This document shows, piece by piece, positions 1-7,460 of a stretch of 9,217 nt of DNA. The stretch is from Reyranella sp. (GTDB lineage: Bacteria; Pseudomonadota; Alphaproteobacteria; Reyranellales; Reyranellaceae). The notes beneath the pieces are model-generated. The model did no database searches, was not told where the DNA came from, and worked only from the letters and a program-made list of their open reading frames with translations. Positions within the stretch are counted from its first letter, which is position 1. Each line of letters opens with the position of its first letter. The translations under genes were made by a program, and so were the position numbers. The stretch spans positions 1 to 9,217 of the forward strand of contig JADHLS010000153.1 of assembly GCA_016780605.1 (NCBI GenBank). Direction: 5' to 3'.

Positions 1-24
1 AATGATTCCGTGTAGAATGCCGCC

Positions 25-750
25 ATGGCCCGAGAAGAGGCGATGGCGACCCCTGGCTACGATTATGACAAAGACATTCCGGCGGGCTTCTACGACGAGA
101 TCCATCAGCGCAAGGCGGGCGTCCGGTTCTTTTGGCACGACCTGAAATTCCGCGCGGTCGCCGCCCATCTGAAAGGCGCCGGCCGGGTCCTCGATATCGG
201 CTGCGGCCCGGGCACTTTCATCGGCAATTACCTCGACGGCGTCGAGTGCCTGGGGATCGACGTCAGCGCGCCGCAGATCGATTACGCCAACCGGCGATAC
301 GCGACGCCGCGCCATCGCTTCTCGACCGAGGCTGTGGCCAGCCTCGACCAGCGCTTCGACGCCATCACCTTGATCGAGGTGATCGAGCACCTGCCGCCTG
401 AGGAGGCGCGCTGGCTGCTGGTCGAGGCGCGCGGGCTGCTGTCGGCAGAGGGACGACTGGTCGTCACGACGCCCAACTACCGTTCGCTGTGGCCGCTGAT
501 CGAGTGGGGCGTGAACCGCGTCAGCCGCGTCGGCTACGAGCAGCAGCACATCAACAAATACGAACGAGGGCGGCTCGCCGCCGAGCTGGCGCAGGCCGGT
601 TACGGCACGGTCGAGATCGCCACGGCCGTGGGCCTCGCTCCGTTCGCTGCCGTGCTCGGCCGGCGTCCGGCGGAGTGGCTCGATGCGATCGAGCGCGGCG
701 TCGGCCATCTCGGCTGCGGCAATCTTCTGCTCGCGGTCGCCCGGCCGTGA
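25..750 (+). CDS. Class I SAM-dependent methyltransferase
   Basis: This 241-residue protein has the Rossmann methyltransferase core and probably moves a methyl group from S-adenosylmethionine to a small molecule or lipid-linked glycan in the cytoplasm. Motif I is VLDIGCGPG at residues 55-63, the acidic ribose-binding residue is D79 in LGIDVS, and the post-motif segment IEVIEHLP lies at 117-124, followed by LVVTTPNY at 145-152. This is the UbiG/Methyltransf_11 style of fold, but the substrate cannot be read from sequence. The next gene starts inside its stop codon (GTGA), and that gene is a polyprenyl-phosphate sugar synthase, so a role in surface glycan or glycolipid synthesis is inferred. 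The start is uncertain. The ATG at 25 has no clear ribosome site, while the ATG at 43 follows GAAGAGG at 34-40 with only two bases between, which is unusually close. Only 24 bases precede the gene, so I cannot say whether it is first in its operon. Confidence 0.9.
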   Translation: MAREEAMATPGYDYDKDIPAGFYDEIHQRKAGVRFFWHDLKFRAVAAHLKGAGRVLDIGCGPGTFIGNYLDGVECLGIDVSAPQIDYANRRYATPRHRFSTEAVASLDQRFDAITLIEVIEHLPPEEARWLLVEARGLLSAEGRLVVTTPNYRSLWPLIEWGVNRVSRVGYEQQHINKYERGRLAAELAQAGYGTVEIATAVGLAPFAAVLGRRPAEWLDAIERGVGHLGCGNLLLAVARP

Positions 751-1865
751 CGGCGCCGCCCAAGACGCTGCCGGAGGTATCGGTCGTCGTGCCGACCTAC
801 AACGAGGTGGGCAACATCGCGGGCATCTACGAGAGCCTGGCGCAGACGCTCGCCGGCCGCGCCTGGGAGCTGGTGGTGGTCGACGACGATTCGCCCGACG
901 GCACGGCCAATGCCGTGCGCGAGCTCGGCGCGCGGCACGACAATGTCCGATGCATCCAGCGCATCCAGGAGCGCGGCCTTTGCTCGGCGGTGCACTGGGG
1001 CGTGCAGGCGGCGCACGGCGAGGTGATCGTCGTCATGGACGGTGACCTGCAGCACGAGCCGGCGCTGATCCCGCAGATGCTCGAGGCCCTGCAGGCCGGC
1101 AACGACATCGTCTCGGGGTCGCGCTTCCTCGAGGGCGCCGCCGAGAAGGGCCTGTCCCGGCGCCGCCGCCGCCTGTCGGACTGGGGCAACAAGCTGACCA
1201 ACCGCTTCCTCGGCACGACGCTCAGCGATCCGCTGACCGGCTTCTTCGCCACCTCGCGCCGGCTGTTCCTCAAGTCCATTCCCATGATGCAGGCCGACGG
1301 CTTCAAGGTGTTCTTCGATCTCGTCTATCACAACCGCGCCGTCACGATCCGCGAGCTGCCCTTCGAATTCCAGCGCCGCCGGCATGGCGAGTCAAAGCTC
1401 GATCTCTACATGCTGTGGCTGCTGGCCTGCGACATCGTCTCGAAGATCTCGCGCGGCCTGCTGCCGCCGCGCCTGGTGAGCTTCGTCGGCGTCGGGCTGA
1501 TCGGCTCGATCTTCCATTTCGCCATCCTCTACGCCAGCATGGATCTCGGCGCCGTGTTCTGGGTGGCGCAAGCGATCGCCACCGTCGTGGCGATGGTCTT
1601 CAACTTCACGATCAACAACGTGCTCACCTTCTCCGACGAGCGGTTGCGCGGAGCGGCCTTCTACAAGGGCCTGCTGCTCTACAGCCTGATCGCCTCGGTC
1701 GGCATCGTGGCCAATGTCAGCACCGCCCAGATCGCCTACATGCGGCTCAACGGGCATACCTTCATCGCCGCCACGACGGGACTGGTCATCGACGTCATCT
1801 GGCGCTTCGTCGTGTCCAACCGCCTGATCTGGGGCCGTTCGTCCCTGCTCCGGAAGCCGTCCTGA
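747..1865 (+). CDS. Polyprenyl-phosphate hexose synthase: GT2 domain fused to GtrA membrane domain
   Basis: From the GTG at 747 the protein has 372 residues. The N-terminal family 2 glycosyltransferase domain (about 8-235) is of the dolichol-phosphate mannosyltransferase type. It shows VVPTYNE at 14-20, VDDDSPDGT at 45-53, the metal-binding MDGDLQH at 97-103 and DPLTGFF at 161-167. Enzymes of this family transfer mannose or glucose from a nucleotide sugar to a polyprenyl phosphate on the cytoplasmic face of the membrane. The C-terminal part (about 240-365) is a GtrA-like four-helix membrane domain with the hallmark NFTINNVLTF at 286-295, often thought to help flip the lipid-linked sugar. The start was chosen because the reading frame upstream of 747 lies inside the methyltransferase gene, GTG overlaps that gene's stop as GTGA, and the glycosyltransferase fold begins a few residues later. 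No Shine-Dalgarno is visible, so translation is probably coupled. The sugar (Man or Glc) is not determinable. Confidence 0.92.
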   Translation: MTAPPKTLPEVSVVVPTYNEVGNIAGIYESLAQTLAGRAWELVVVDDDSPDGTANAVRELGARHDNVRCIQRIQERGLCSAVHWGVQAAHGEVIVVMDGDLQHEPALIPQMLEALQAGNDIVSGSRFLEGAAEKGLSRRRRRLSDWGNKLTNRFLGTTLSDPLTGFFATSRRLFLKSIPMMQADGFKVFFDLVYHNRAVTIRELPFEFQRRRHGESKLDLYMLWLLACDIVSKISRGLLPPRLVSFVGVGLIGSIFHFAILYASMDLGAVFWVAQAIATVVAMVFNFTINNVLTFSDERLRGAAFYKGLLLYSLIASVGIVANVSTAQIAYMRLNGHTFIAATTGLVIDVIWRFVVSNRLIWGRSSLLRKPS

Positions 1866-4090
1866 TGCAGCGGCCGGCGAACAACCTCTATCTCTGCGGC
1901 GCGGTCGCGCTGGTTGCGGCGATCCTGCTGATCGTCGAGGCGGTGGTCTTCCCCGCGAAGGCGACGTTCATCCTCCTGGCCGCGCCGACGGCGATCGCGG
2001 CGCTGGCCCTCATCTACGTCGCCGCCCGAGCGCAGGCATCGCGCCTCGACGATGCGATCGATCGTGTGGCGAGCAGCGTCGGACTCGCGATCCGGTCCGG
2101 CGGCACGGCCAGCGTCCTTGCCGTGCTGCTCTATTGCGCCGGCATCGTCGGCGCTGCCGGCGCCTATGGGTGGCTGGCGCTGACCCGATCGGGCGTCACG
2201 CGCGACGACGTGGTCGTGGTCTGGGGGCTGCAGGACAAGCGGCAGGTGGTCTTCTTCTATCTGGTGATCGTGGCCTTCGTCCTGTTCCACCGGGCGATGG
2301 TCGACCTGTTCTTCGCGCCTACCTATGGCGGGCACGAGGTCCCGCCTGGTGCGCGTCGGACGTGGTGGAGGCGCCTGGTCGGCGCCGTCGTCGTGGCCGT
2401 CGTCGCCTATTGCTGGCTGGGCGCCGGCGCTATGCGCGAGGTGACGCTCGCCAAGTTCTACGAGTATCACACGCTGGTCCATCTCGGCGCACTGGAGCAG
2501 ATCCGACTCCGGGCCACGCCATACGTCGAGGCGCAGACGCAATACGGGCTCGGCAATCAGCTGCTGACCTATGCCCTGACCGAGGCCTTCTCCTTCAGCG
2601 GCCACGGCTTCTACGCCGGCATCCTGCTGCTCGACCTCATCTGCATCGTCGCCTTCTTCGTCGTCGTGCAGCAGCTTCTCGGTCTGGGCTGGGCGTTGGC
2701 CGGCGTGCTCGGCTGGGTGCTGTGGCCGAGCCCGGCCGCCGCCATCGACCTTGCCGGCTGGGCGATCCTGACGCGCTGGATCGCCGTGCCGATCCTCGCC
2801 TTGCTGCTGGCGCGGCTGCTGATGGCGCACCGAGGCTCCCCGGACGGCACGTGGATCGCGCCGGTGGCTGTGGGAGCGATCTGGGGCGCCGGCGGCTTCA
2901 TGAGCCAGGAGAACCTCTCCGGCGGCCTGCTGGTGCTGGTCTTCTCGCTCGCCCTGTACGGGCCGGTGTGCGGTCGTTCGCTGGCTGGCCTGGCGCGCTT
3001 TGCCGGCCTGTTCCTGGCCAGCGGCGCGGTGGTCTTCGTCGCGCTGGTCGCGGCCACCATCGGCATCGGCCACACGTTCGCGGTCCTGCATCAGGCGAGC
3101 GCGCAGTCGGCGCTGGTGATGGCCGGCGTGTCGAACTCGGTGTGGTCGGACAATGTCGGGCTCACCCTGTCCCTCGAGATCGTGCACGGCTGGTGGCAGG
3201 ATGCGCTCACGACGCACGGCAACATGCGGCCGGTGCTGCAGACCTACGGGTTTGCCGTCCTGCTGATGGTTGTCATGGGCCTGGTGGCCCGCCATCTCGG
3301 CCGGTCATGGCGGACGGCGAGCGGCGAACAACGGGCGTTCGTCTGGAAGTTCGCCGGCGTGACGGTCGGCGCCTATGTGTTGCATCTCTTCGCGCTGCTG
3401 CGCTCCGACTTTTTCCACCTTGCCGGGCCGTCCTGGCTCCTGCCGTTGTTCCTGCTGGCGCTGCCGGTGTTCGCCTGCCGTTGCTTGCGCCCCGGCCTGG
3501 GGCGCGGCGCGTTGCTGCTGGTGTCGGTTGCGTTGATCGTCGACGCTGCGGTCGTGAGCCGCGCGGATCTGCTGCGCCATGGGCAGGCTGTCGGCACTGC
3601 CTGGACGGATACGATCGCGGCGCGCGAGATCTATCGCGAGCTCGGCGCGGCCGAGGGCCAGCCGCTCGATGTCGCGTCGCGCTATTCGCCGATCGCGCGC
3701 TACCAGGCGGCGTTCCGCAATACGCCCGCCTTCGCCGACATGGAGGAGCTGGCGCGGCTGCTGGGCGACAAGCTGCAGGGCCGACGCGTCGAGCTGGTGC
3801 TGCCCACGCGCGACGATCCGATGGCCGATCCCGAGCTGCTCTACTTCTTCGGCGGCTTCCGCTCGGTGTCGGGCATCACCTCGCCGCGCGGCAGCATCTG
3901 GACCAAGACCGACCGCGATGCCTGGATCGCCCGGATCCTGAAGGCGCACGACGCCTGCGTGTTCTTCGATTCGCGCGCGGTCGACAGCCCGCTGTTCCGC
4001 GCCTGGAACGACGCGGCCCGCGACGGCGCCGTGAGCAACCAGCCGATCGTCGGGCGGCGCCCGTATGGCGTCCTGTCCTGCAAGACGTAG
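1865..4090 (+). CDS. Large polytopic membrane protein, possible GT-C type glycosyltransferase
   Basis: From the ATG at 1865 the protein has 741 residues. I count roughly 13-15 hydrophobic segments, for example near 8-30, 33-54, 82-104, 127-148, 170-189, 247-290, 303-320, 352-368, 377-400, 461-478, 494-511, 522-540 and 547-565. A hydrophilic C-terminal domain of about 170 residues follows (570-741). Between the fifth and sixth segments a loop of about 57 residues carries TPYVEAQTQYGLGNQ (218-232). An acidic, aromatic first large loop of this sort is common in GT-C enzymes that take sugars from polyprenyl-phosphate donors, and the preceding gene makes such donors. I recognise no family-specific signature, so the enzyme class is an inference from topology and context. 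The ATG overlaps the previous stop (TGATG), with GGAAG at 1852-1856, eight bases upstream, as a usable ribosome site. Alternatives are an O-antigen polymerase-like protein or an uncharacterised membrane protein. Confidence 0.85.
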   Translation: MQRPANNLYLCGAVALVAAILLIVEAVVFPAKATFILLAAPTAIAALALIYVAARAQASRLDDAIDRVASSVGLAIRSGGTASVLAVLLYCAGIVGAAGAYGWLALTRSGVTRDDVVVVWGLQDKRQVVFFYLVIVAFVLFHRAMVDLFFAPTYGGHEVPPGARRTWWRRLVGAVVVAVVAYCWLGAGAMREVTLAKFYEYHTLVHLGALEQIRLRATPYVEAQTQYGLGNQLLTYALTEAFSFSGHGFYAGILLLDLICIVAFFVVVQQLLGLGWALAGVLGWVLWPSPAAAIDLAGWAILTRWIAVPILALLLARLLMAHRGSPDGTWIAPVAVGAIWGAGGFMSQENLSGGLLVLVFSLALYGPVCGRSLAGLARFAGLFLASGAVVFVALVAATIGIGHTFAVLHQASAQSALVMAGVSNSVWSDNVGLTLSLEIVHGWWQDALTTHGNMRPVLQTYGFAVLLMVVMGLVARHLGRSWRTASGEQRAFVWKFAGVTVGAYVLHLFALLRSDFFHLAGPSWLLPLFLLALPVFACRCLRPGLGRGALLLVSVALIVDAAVVSRADLLRHGQAVGTAWTDTIAAREIYRELGAAEGQPLDVASRYSPIARYQAAFRNTPAFADMEELARLLGDKLQGRRVELVLPTRDDPMADPELLYFFGGFRSVSGITSPRGSIWTKTDRDAWIARILKAHDACVFFDSRAVDSPLFRAWNDAARDGAVSNQPIVGRRPYGVLSCKT

Positions 4091-4115
4091 GAGCTCGTCG
4101 AACGGACTTTAGTTG

Positions 4116-4144
4116 TTGACTATACCAAGTACATGGGTTATATT
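4116..4144 (+). promoter_or_regulatory. Near-consensus sigma70-type promoter with no obvious downstream gene
   Basis: TTGACT (4116-4121) matches the -35 consensus at five of six bases and TATATT (4139-4144) matches the -10 consensus at five of six. They are separated by exactly 17 bases and sit in an AT-rich patch of otherwise GC-rich DNA. A transcript would begin near 4151 and run right, through the gap and then antisense to the thioesterase gene. What it serves is unknown: a small RNA, a small protein, or regulation of the thioesterase by antisense transcription. Confidence 0.5.
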
Positions 4145-4202
4145 TGCTTTGCCGCCGTGCTTTCAGGCGTCTGTTCTATGCATCGTCCATCCGATACCGT
4201 CG

Positions 4203-4222
4203 CGCGCAGCAGGCACTGCGCG
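4203..4222. repeat. GC-rich hairpin, 7-bp stem
   Basis: CGCGCAG (4203-4209) and CTGCGCG (4216-4222) are perfectly complementary around a 6-base loop. No T-run follows on either strand, so it is not a standard intrinsic terminator. It would fold near base 52 of a transcript from the promoter at 4116-4144. Confidence 0.4.
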
Positions 4223-4264
4223 AGCCCGGCCGCCTGCTCGCCGTCGCGTGCCGGGCGATCGCAT

Positions 4265-4453
4265 ATGGCTCTTTCCGTCGTCTCGGGCGGAGCGGAAAAA
4301 CTCTGCGGGAAACCCTGGAAACCCTGGAAACCTCCCCGGCTGACGGCACTGCTGGTAGAGTCTGCGGCGCGCATGCAGGGGAGCGCGGGCTACGAGCCCG
4401 ATCCGACGGGCGGCAGCATATTCTTCATCGACCTGCCGGCCGCTCGAAGATAA
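4265..4453 (+). CDS. Possible small protein of 62 residues (doubtful)
   Basis: An ATG at 4265 opens a 62-codon frame in the gap downstream of the orphan promoter. An in-frame ATG at 4178 would make it 92 residues. Residues 17-23 read PWKPWKP because of a 9-base tandem repeat, and the C-terminal half is protein-like (for example SIFFIDLP near the end) with mostly G or C in third codon positions. The last 29 bases overlap the 3' end of the converging thioesterase gene. Against it: no convincing ribosome site before either ATG, no recognised family, and less regular codon use in the first half. It may be a real small gene, a decayed fragment, or chance. Confidence 0.2.
   Translation: MALSVVSGGAEKLCGKPWKPWKPPRLTALLVESAARMQGSAGYEPDPTGGSIFFIDLPAARR
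4309..4333 (+). repeat. 9-base tandem repeat, about 2.8 copies
   Basis: The unit GAAACCCTG occurs at 4309-4317 and 4318-4326, followed by a partial third copy GAAACCT at 4327-4333. The unit length is a multiple of three, so it keeps the reading frame of the doubtful small ORF and encodes alternating Lys-Pro-Trp there. Confidence 0.7.
4386..4400. repeat. Hairpin between convergent genes, 6-bp stem
   Basis: CGGGCT (4386-4391) pairs perfectly with AGCCCG (4395-4400) across a 3-base loop. It lies 25 bases beyond the thioesterase stop and might help end that transcript, but no T-run follows it in either direction, so a terminator role is only a possibility. Confidence 0.3.
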
Positions 4454-4907
4454 GGCACGTCGTGGTGGCATGCGCGAGCAGCCGGCCGGCCGCGTCGGTC
4501 ACGCGTCCTTCTGCGGTGCCGACGCGACGTCCGCCCGAAACCACCGTGCCTTCGGCGCGCAGCAGGCCGGTCTCCGGCGTGATCGGCCGCACGAAGGAGA
4601 TCTTGAACTCGAGCGTGGTCGAGGCGAAGCCCTTGTCCACGGTGGTCAGCACGGCGAGGCCCATGCAGGTGTCGAGCAGCGTCGCCGAAAAGCCGCCATG
4701 GACGGTGCCGGCGGGATTGAGCAGCTCGGCAGTCGGCATCGCCGTCACGACGACCCGGCCAGGCGCCGCCGCGACGATGTCATAGCCCAAGGTGCGCGCC
4801 ATGCTGTTGTGGGGCAGGGCGCCGCTCACCAGGCCTTGGACGAAGTCGAGGCCACTGAGGCTTGCTTGATCGGCCGGCGGCACAACGCCGTATCGCTTGT
4901 CGTTCAT
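4425..4907 (-). CDS. PaaI-family hotdog-fold acyl-CoA thioesterase
   Basis: This 160-residue protein matches single-domain hotdog thioesterases of the PaaI/YdiI type, which hydrolyse acyl- or aryl-CoA thioesters in the cytoplasm, usually as dimers or tetramers. The fold signature is clear: NPAGTVHGG at 64-72 precedes the central helix LLDTCMG at 77-83, in which D79 sits where the catalytic acid of PaaI-type enzymes is found. The strands TTLEFKISFVRPI (97-109) and LLRAEGTVV (115-123) follow. The stretch before residue 35 is extra and carries no motif. The gene follows the receptor gene on the same strand by 65 bases and is probably the last gene of that operon. Its ATG at 4907 has only a weak ribosome site. 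Whether it acts on a product of the neighbouring dehydrogenase pathway or in general CoA recycling is not determinable. Confidence 0.9.
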   Translation of the reverse strand: MNDKRYGVVPPADQASLSGLDFVQGLVSGALPHNSMARTLGYDIVAAAPGRVVVTAMPTAELLNPAGTVHGGFSATLLDTCMGLAVLTTVDKGFASTTLEFKISFVRPITPETGLLRAEGTVVSGGRRVGTAEGRVTDAAGRLLAHATTTCLIFERPAGR

Positions 4908-4972
4908 GGGCGCCTGCTTAGCCCATGGACCGTGTTGGGTGCTCGCGGAAAGCGGACCTCATCAATCCGCGG

Positions 4973-5950
4973 TCACTCCATCTCGACCTTGAGCTCCTTC
5001 AGCTTCTTGCCCCAGAAGGCGTGCTCGTCGGCGACGAACTTGGCGAACTCGGCGCGCGTGCGGTCGGGCGGCAGTTCCAGACCGTCCTTCGCCAGCGCCT
5101 CTTCCCACCTGGGGTCCTTCATCGCCTGCTTGGTATCCTTCTCGATCTTGTCGAGGATGGCGTCGGGCGTCTTGGCCGGCGCGAACAGGCCATGCCAGCC
5201 GTTGACTACGACGTCGATGCCTTGCTCCTTGAGAGTCGGCACGTCGGGCAGCGACTTGATGCGCTTGTCGCCGGTGACGGCCAGCGCCTTGAGGTTGCCC
5301 GCCTTCACCTGGCCAACCGCCGGCGGCAGCGAGGAGAAGTTCATGGTGATGACGCCGCTGATCACGTCGGCCAGCGCCGGGCCCGTGCCCTTGTAGGGCA
5401 CGTGCGTCAGCTTGATGCCGGCAGCGTCGGCGAACAGCGCGCCGGCGAGGTGGTTGTTGCCGCCCACGCCCGACGACGAATAGGTGAGCTTCTCGGGATC
5501 CTTCTTGGCCAGCGCCACCAGCTCGGCCGCGCTGTTGGCCGCGACCTTCGGGTTCACCGCCAGCACGTACTGGTAGGCCGTGGTCTGGCAGATCGGCGCC
5601 AGGGTCGCGATCGTGTCGATCATGCCCTTCTGCACCCAGGGATTGATGATGACGTTGGTGCCGACGGCGTAGAACAGCGTCTGGCCATCGGGCTTGGCCG
5701 CGGCCACGACGCGCACCCCGACGCTGCCGGCGGCGCCGCCCTTGTTGTCGACCACGATCTGCTGGCCGATCAGCGGCGATTCGATGTTCGCGAGCTCGCG
5801 CGCATTGATGTCGGCGCCGCCGCCCGCGGCGTAGCCCACGACGAACGTGACCGGGCCGCTCGGCCATGTCGCCTGCGCGCGCAGCGAGGCCGGCAACAGG
5901 AGCGACGTCGAACCGAGCGCCAGCGCGTGGCGGCGGGTGATGCGGGTCAT
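4973..5950 (-). CDS. Bug/TctC-family periplasmic solute-binding receptor
   Basis: This 325-residue protein is a tripartite tricarboxylate transporter receptor (Bug family). These are exported proteins that capture carboxylates or related small anions and deliver them to TctA/TctB-type permeases. The N-terminus has RR at 6-7, a hydrophobic stretch at about 9-22 and a likely cleavage after LRA (about residue 25) or AQA (about 27). The twin arginines make Tat export possible. Family landmarks are GGGADINAREL at 43-53, the first ligand loop, GGAAGSVG at 71-78, GGNNHLAG at 163-170 and VPYKGTGPA at 184-192. Length is normal for the family. It starts 11 bases after the dehydrogenase stop with a strong ribosome site, so the two are co-translated. 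No tctA or tctB lies in the window, so it is locally orphaned, as most Bug proteins are. Ligand identity cannot be read from sequence. Confidence 0.95.
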   Translation of the reverse strand: MTRITRRHALALGSTSLLLPASLRAQATWPSGPVTFVVGYAAGGGADINARELANIESPLIGQQIVVDNKGGAAGSVGVRVVAAAKPDGQTLFYAVGTNVIINPWVQKGMIDTIATLAPICQTTAYQYVLAVNPKVAANSAAELVALAKKDPEKLTYSSSGVGGNNHLAGALFADAAGIKLTHVPYKGTGPALADVISGVITMNFSSLPPAVGQVKAGNLKALAVTGDKRIKSLPDVPTLKEQGIDVVVNGWHGLFAPAKTPDAILDKIEKDTKQAMKDPRWEEALAKDGLELPPDRTRAEFAKFVADEHAFWGKKLKELKVEME

Positions 5951-5956
5951 TGGAAG

Positions 5957-5963
5957 CCTCCTC
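5957..5963 (-). promoter_or_regulatory. Ribosome binding site of the receptor gene, overlapping the upstream stop
   Basis: On the minus strand GAGGAGG lies six bases before the receptor ATG and includes the last bases of the dehydrogenase TGA stop. Termination and re-initiation therefore occur at nearly the same place, supporting co-translation of the pair. Confidence 0.8.
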
Positions 5964-7452
5964 AGTTCTTGCCCTGCACGTAACGGCCGGCGCCGTCGCC
6001 AGCAAGCTTGCCGAGCACGGCACCCGACACCAGGCCCGTGCCGCCGGGATAGTTGTGATAGAACAGACCGCCCACCAGCTCGCCGGCGGCGAACAGGCCG
6101 GGAATGGGCTGCCCGTCGGTGCTTTCGACCTCGCCCTCATTGGTGATCTTCAGCCCGCCAAAGGTGAAGGTGAGGCCGCAGGTCACGGCATAGGCTTCGA
6201 ACGGCGGCTGGTCGATCGTGTTGGCCCAGTTGCTCTTCGGCACGGGGAGACCGCGCGTCGAGCGCCCGTCCTTCACAGCCGGATTGAACGGCACCTCGGT
6301 CATCACCGCGGCGTTCCATTCCTTGATGGTCTTGAGGAACTGCTCCCGGTTCACACCCTCGAGCTTCTTCGCCAGCTCCTCGATCGTGTCGGCGCGTACC
6401 TTGGTCATGCGCTTGATGCGATATTCGTCACGCAGCTTGTCGAGCACCTTGGAATCGAAGATCTGCCAGGCGAACTGCTGCGGCTGACTCAGGATCACTG
6501 CGCCGTACTTGGCGTAGGTGTAGTTGCGGAAGTCGGCGCCCTCGTCGACGAAGCGCACGCCGTTGGCGTTCACCATGATGCCGAGCGGATAGGAGTGCTT
6601 CTGGAAATTGTCGCCGACCTCGAGGTCGCCGAACTCGGGTGCATTCATGTCCCAGCCGACGGCATGGCCGCCCGACCAGTTGCCGTGCGCCTTGGCACCG
6701 ATCGCCAGGGCCATGTTGATGCCGGCGCCGGTGTTGAAGCGCGTGCCGCGCACCTTGGCGAGGTCCCAGGTTGGCCCGAGATAGCGCGTGCGCATCTCGG
6801 CATTGCTCTCGAAGCCGCCGCAGGCCAGCACGACGGCCTTGGCGCCGATCCGCACCTTGCGACCCTTGTGGCGGGCGATGACGCCGCGCACGACGCCGTC
6901 CTCCTCGATCAGCGACACCGCGGCCGTCTGGTAGTGGATGGGGATGCCGGCCTTCACCGCGGCCTTGTGCTCGAGATCGACCAGGCCCGGGCCGCCGCCC
7001 CAGGCCTCGACGGCGAGCCCGCCCCAGAACTTGTACTTGCCGTTCACCTTGAAGGCCTGGCGGCCGTAGGAGGGCTGGAAGCGCACGCCCTTGGTGCGCA
7101 TCCACTTCAGCGTCTCGAAGCTGCGGCCGATCAGGATGTCGGTGAGCTCGGGGTCGCAGCGGTAGTTGGTCACCCGGCCCATGTCGTCGAGATATTCATC
7201 GGCGGTGTACTTGCCGAAATCGACGTCGCGCTTCTCGTCCTCGGTGAGGTCGTAGAGCTGCACCAGGTCGTCGACGCCGTGGAACACCACGCGCATGGCG
7301 CCCGCCGTGTAGGTGCTGTTGCCGCCGCGTTCCTCTTCCGGCGCGGCTTCCAGCATGGCGACGGAGGCGCCCGTTTCGCGCGCCGCCAGGGCGGCACAGG
7401 CCGCCGCATTGCCCGCGCCCACCACCAGCACATCGACCTGGAAATCGTCCAC
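5962..7452 (-). CDS. FAD-dependent dehydrogenase, tricarballylate dehydrogenase (TcuA)-like
   Basis: The product belongs to the fumarate reductase/succinate dehydrogenase flavoprotein superfamily and most resembles TcuA, which oxidises tricarballylate to cis-aconitate. The GTG at 7452 is preferred because AAAGGGAG (7461-7468) lies eight bases before it. This gives 496 residues, and the ATG at 7476 would add eight. Counting from GTG: the dinucleotide fold VLVVGAGNAAACAAL is at 8-22 with the FAD-ribose acid at about E35 and RGGNS at 42-46. VVLACGGF (207-214) and RFVDE (300-304) follow. GLTFTFGGLKI is near 426-436, then GLFAAGELVGGLFYHNYPGG near 451-470, whose His lies in the active-site/FAD region of this family. 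Other family members reduce fumarate, urocanate or 3-oxosteroids, so the substrate is uncertain. No TcuB-like electron acceptor is nearby. It heads the operon with the receptor and thioesterase. Confidence 0.9.
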   Translation of the reverse strand: MDDFQVDVLVVGAGNAAACAALAARETGASVAMLEAAPEEERGGNSTYTAGAMRVVFHGVDDLVQLYDLTEDEKRDVDFGKYTADEYLDDMGRVTNYRCDPELTDILIGRSFETLKWMRTKGVRFQPSYGRQAFKVNGKYKFWGGLAVEAWGGGPGLVDLEHKAAVKAGIPIHYQTAAVSLIEEDGVVRGVIARHKGRKVRIGAKAVVLACGGFESNAEMRTRYLGPTWDLAKVRGTRFNTGAGINMALAIGAKAHGNWSGGHAVGWDMNAPEFGDLEVGDNFQKHSYPLGIMVNANGVRFVDEGADFRNYTYAKYGAVILSQPQQFAWQIFDSKVLDKLRDEYRIKRMTKVRADTIEELAKKLEGVNREQFLKTIKEWNAAVMTEVPFNPAVKDGRSTRGLPVPKSNWANTIDQPPFEAYAVTCGLTFTFGGLKITNEGEVESTDGQPIPGLFAAGELVGGLFYHNYPGGTGLVSGAVLGKLAGDGAGRYVQGKN

Positions 7453-7460
7453 GTTTGGCA

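Larger units (their letters stand above)
4091..4424. other. Intergenic region between convergent operons
   Basis: These 334 bases lie between the membrane-protein gene and the converging thioesterase gene. They contain an AT-rich patch at 4107-4150 with a strong promoter-like element, GC-rich hairpins at 4203-4222 and 4386-4400, a 9-base tandem repeat at 4309-4333, and weak + strand reading frames. I see no classical terminator (stem plus T-run) for either flanking operon and no tRNA-like fold. Confidence 0.7.

Noticed and set aside
25..750. Naming the methyltransferase ubiG or coq3
   Set aside because: Only generic class I motifs are visible and the neighbours are surface-sugar genes, not ubiquinone synthesis.
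1736..3295. Long minus-strand reading frame (519 codons) opposite the membrane-protein gene
   Set aside because: Its translation is rich in Arg, Gln, Asp and His with no hydrophobic core or motif, as expected for the antisense of a GC-rich gene. The + strand frame has clear membrane segments.
2134..4119. 661-codon + strand frame overlapping the membrane-protein gene
   Set aside because: An Arg/Ala/Gly-rich out-of-frame shadow. The real frame continues unbroken from 1865 to 4090.
4309..4333. Start of a CRISPR array
   Set aside because: The unit is 9 bases with no spacers and under three copies.
4144..4785. 213-codon + strand frame starting in the gap
   Set aside because: Most of it is antisense to the thioesterase gene, the start is poor and the composition is shadow-like.
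4952..4970. Intrinsic terminator between the receptor and thioesterase genes
   Set aside because: The stem is only 5 bp with a 9-base loop and three T residues after it on the minus strand. It is too weak to claim, and the genes look co-transcribed.
4973..5950. Calling the receptor tctC with citrate as ligand
   Set aside because: The Bug family binds many ligands and no tctAB neighbours are present, so a specific symbol is not supported.
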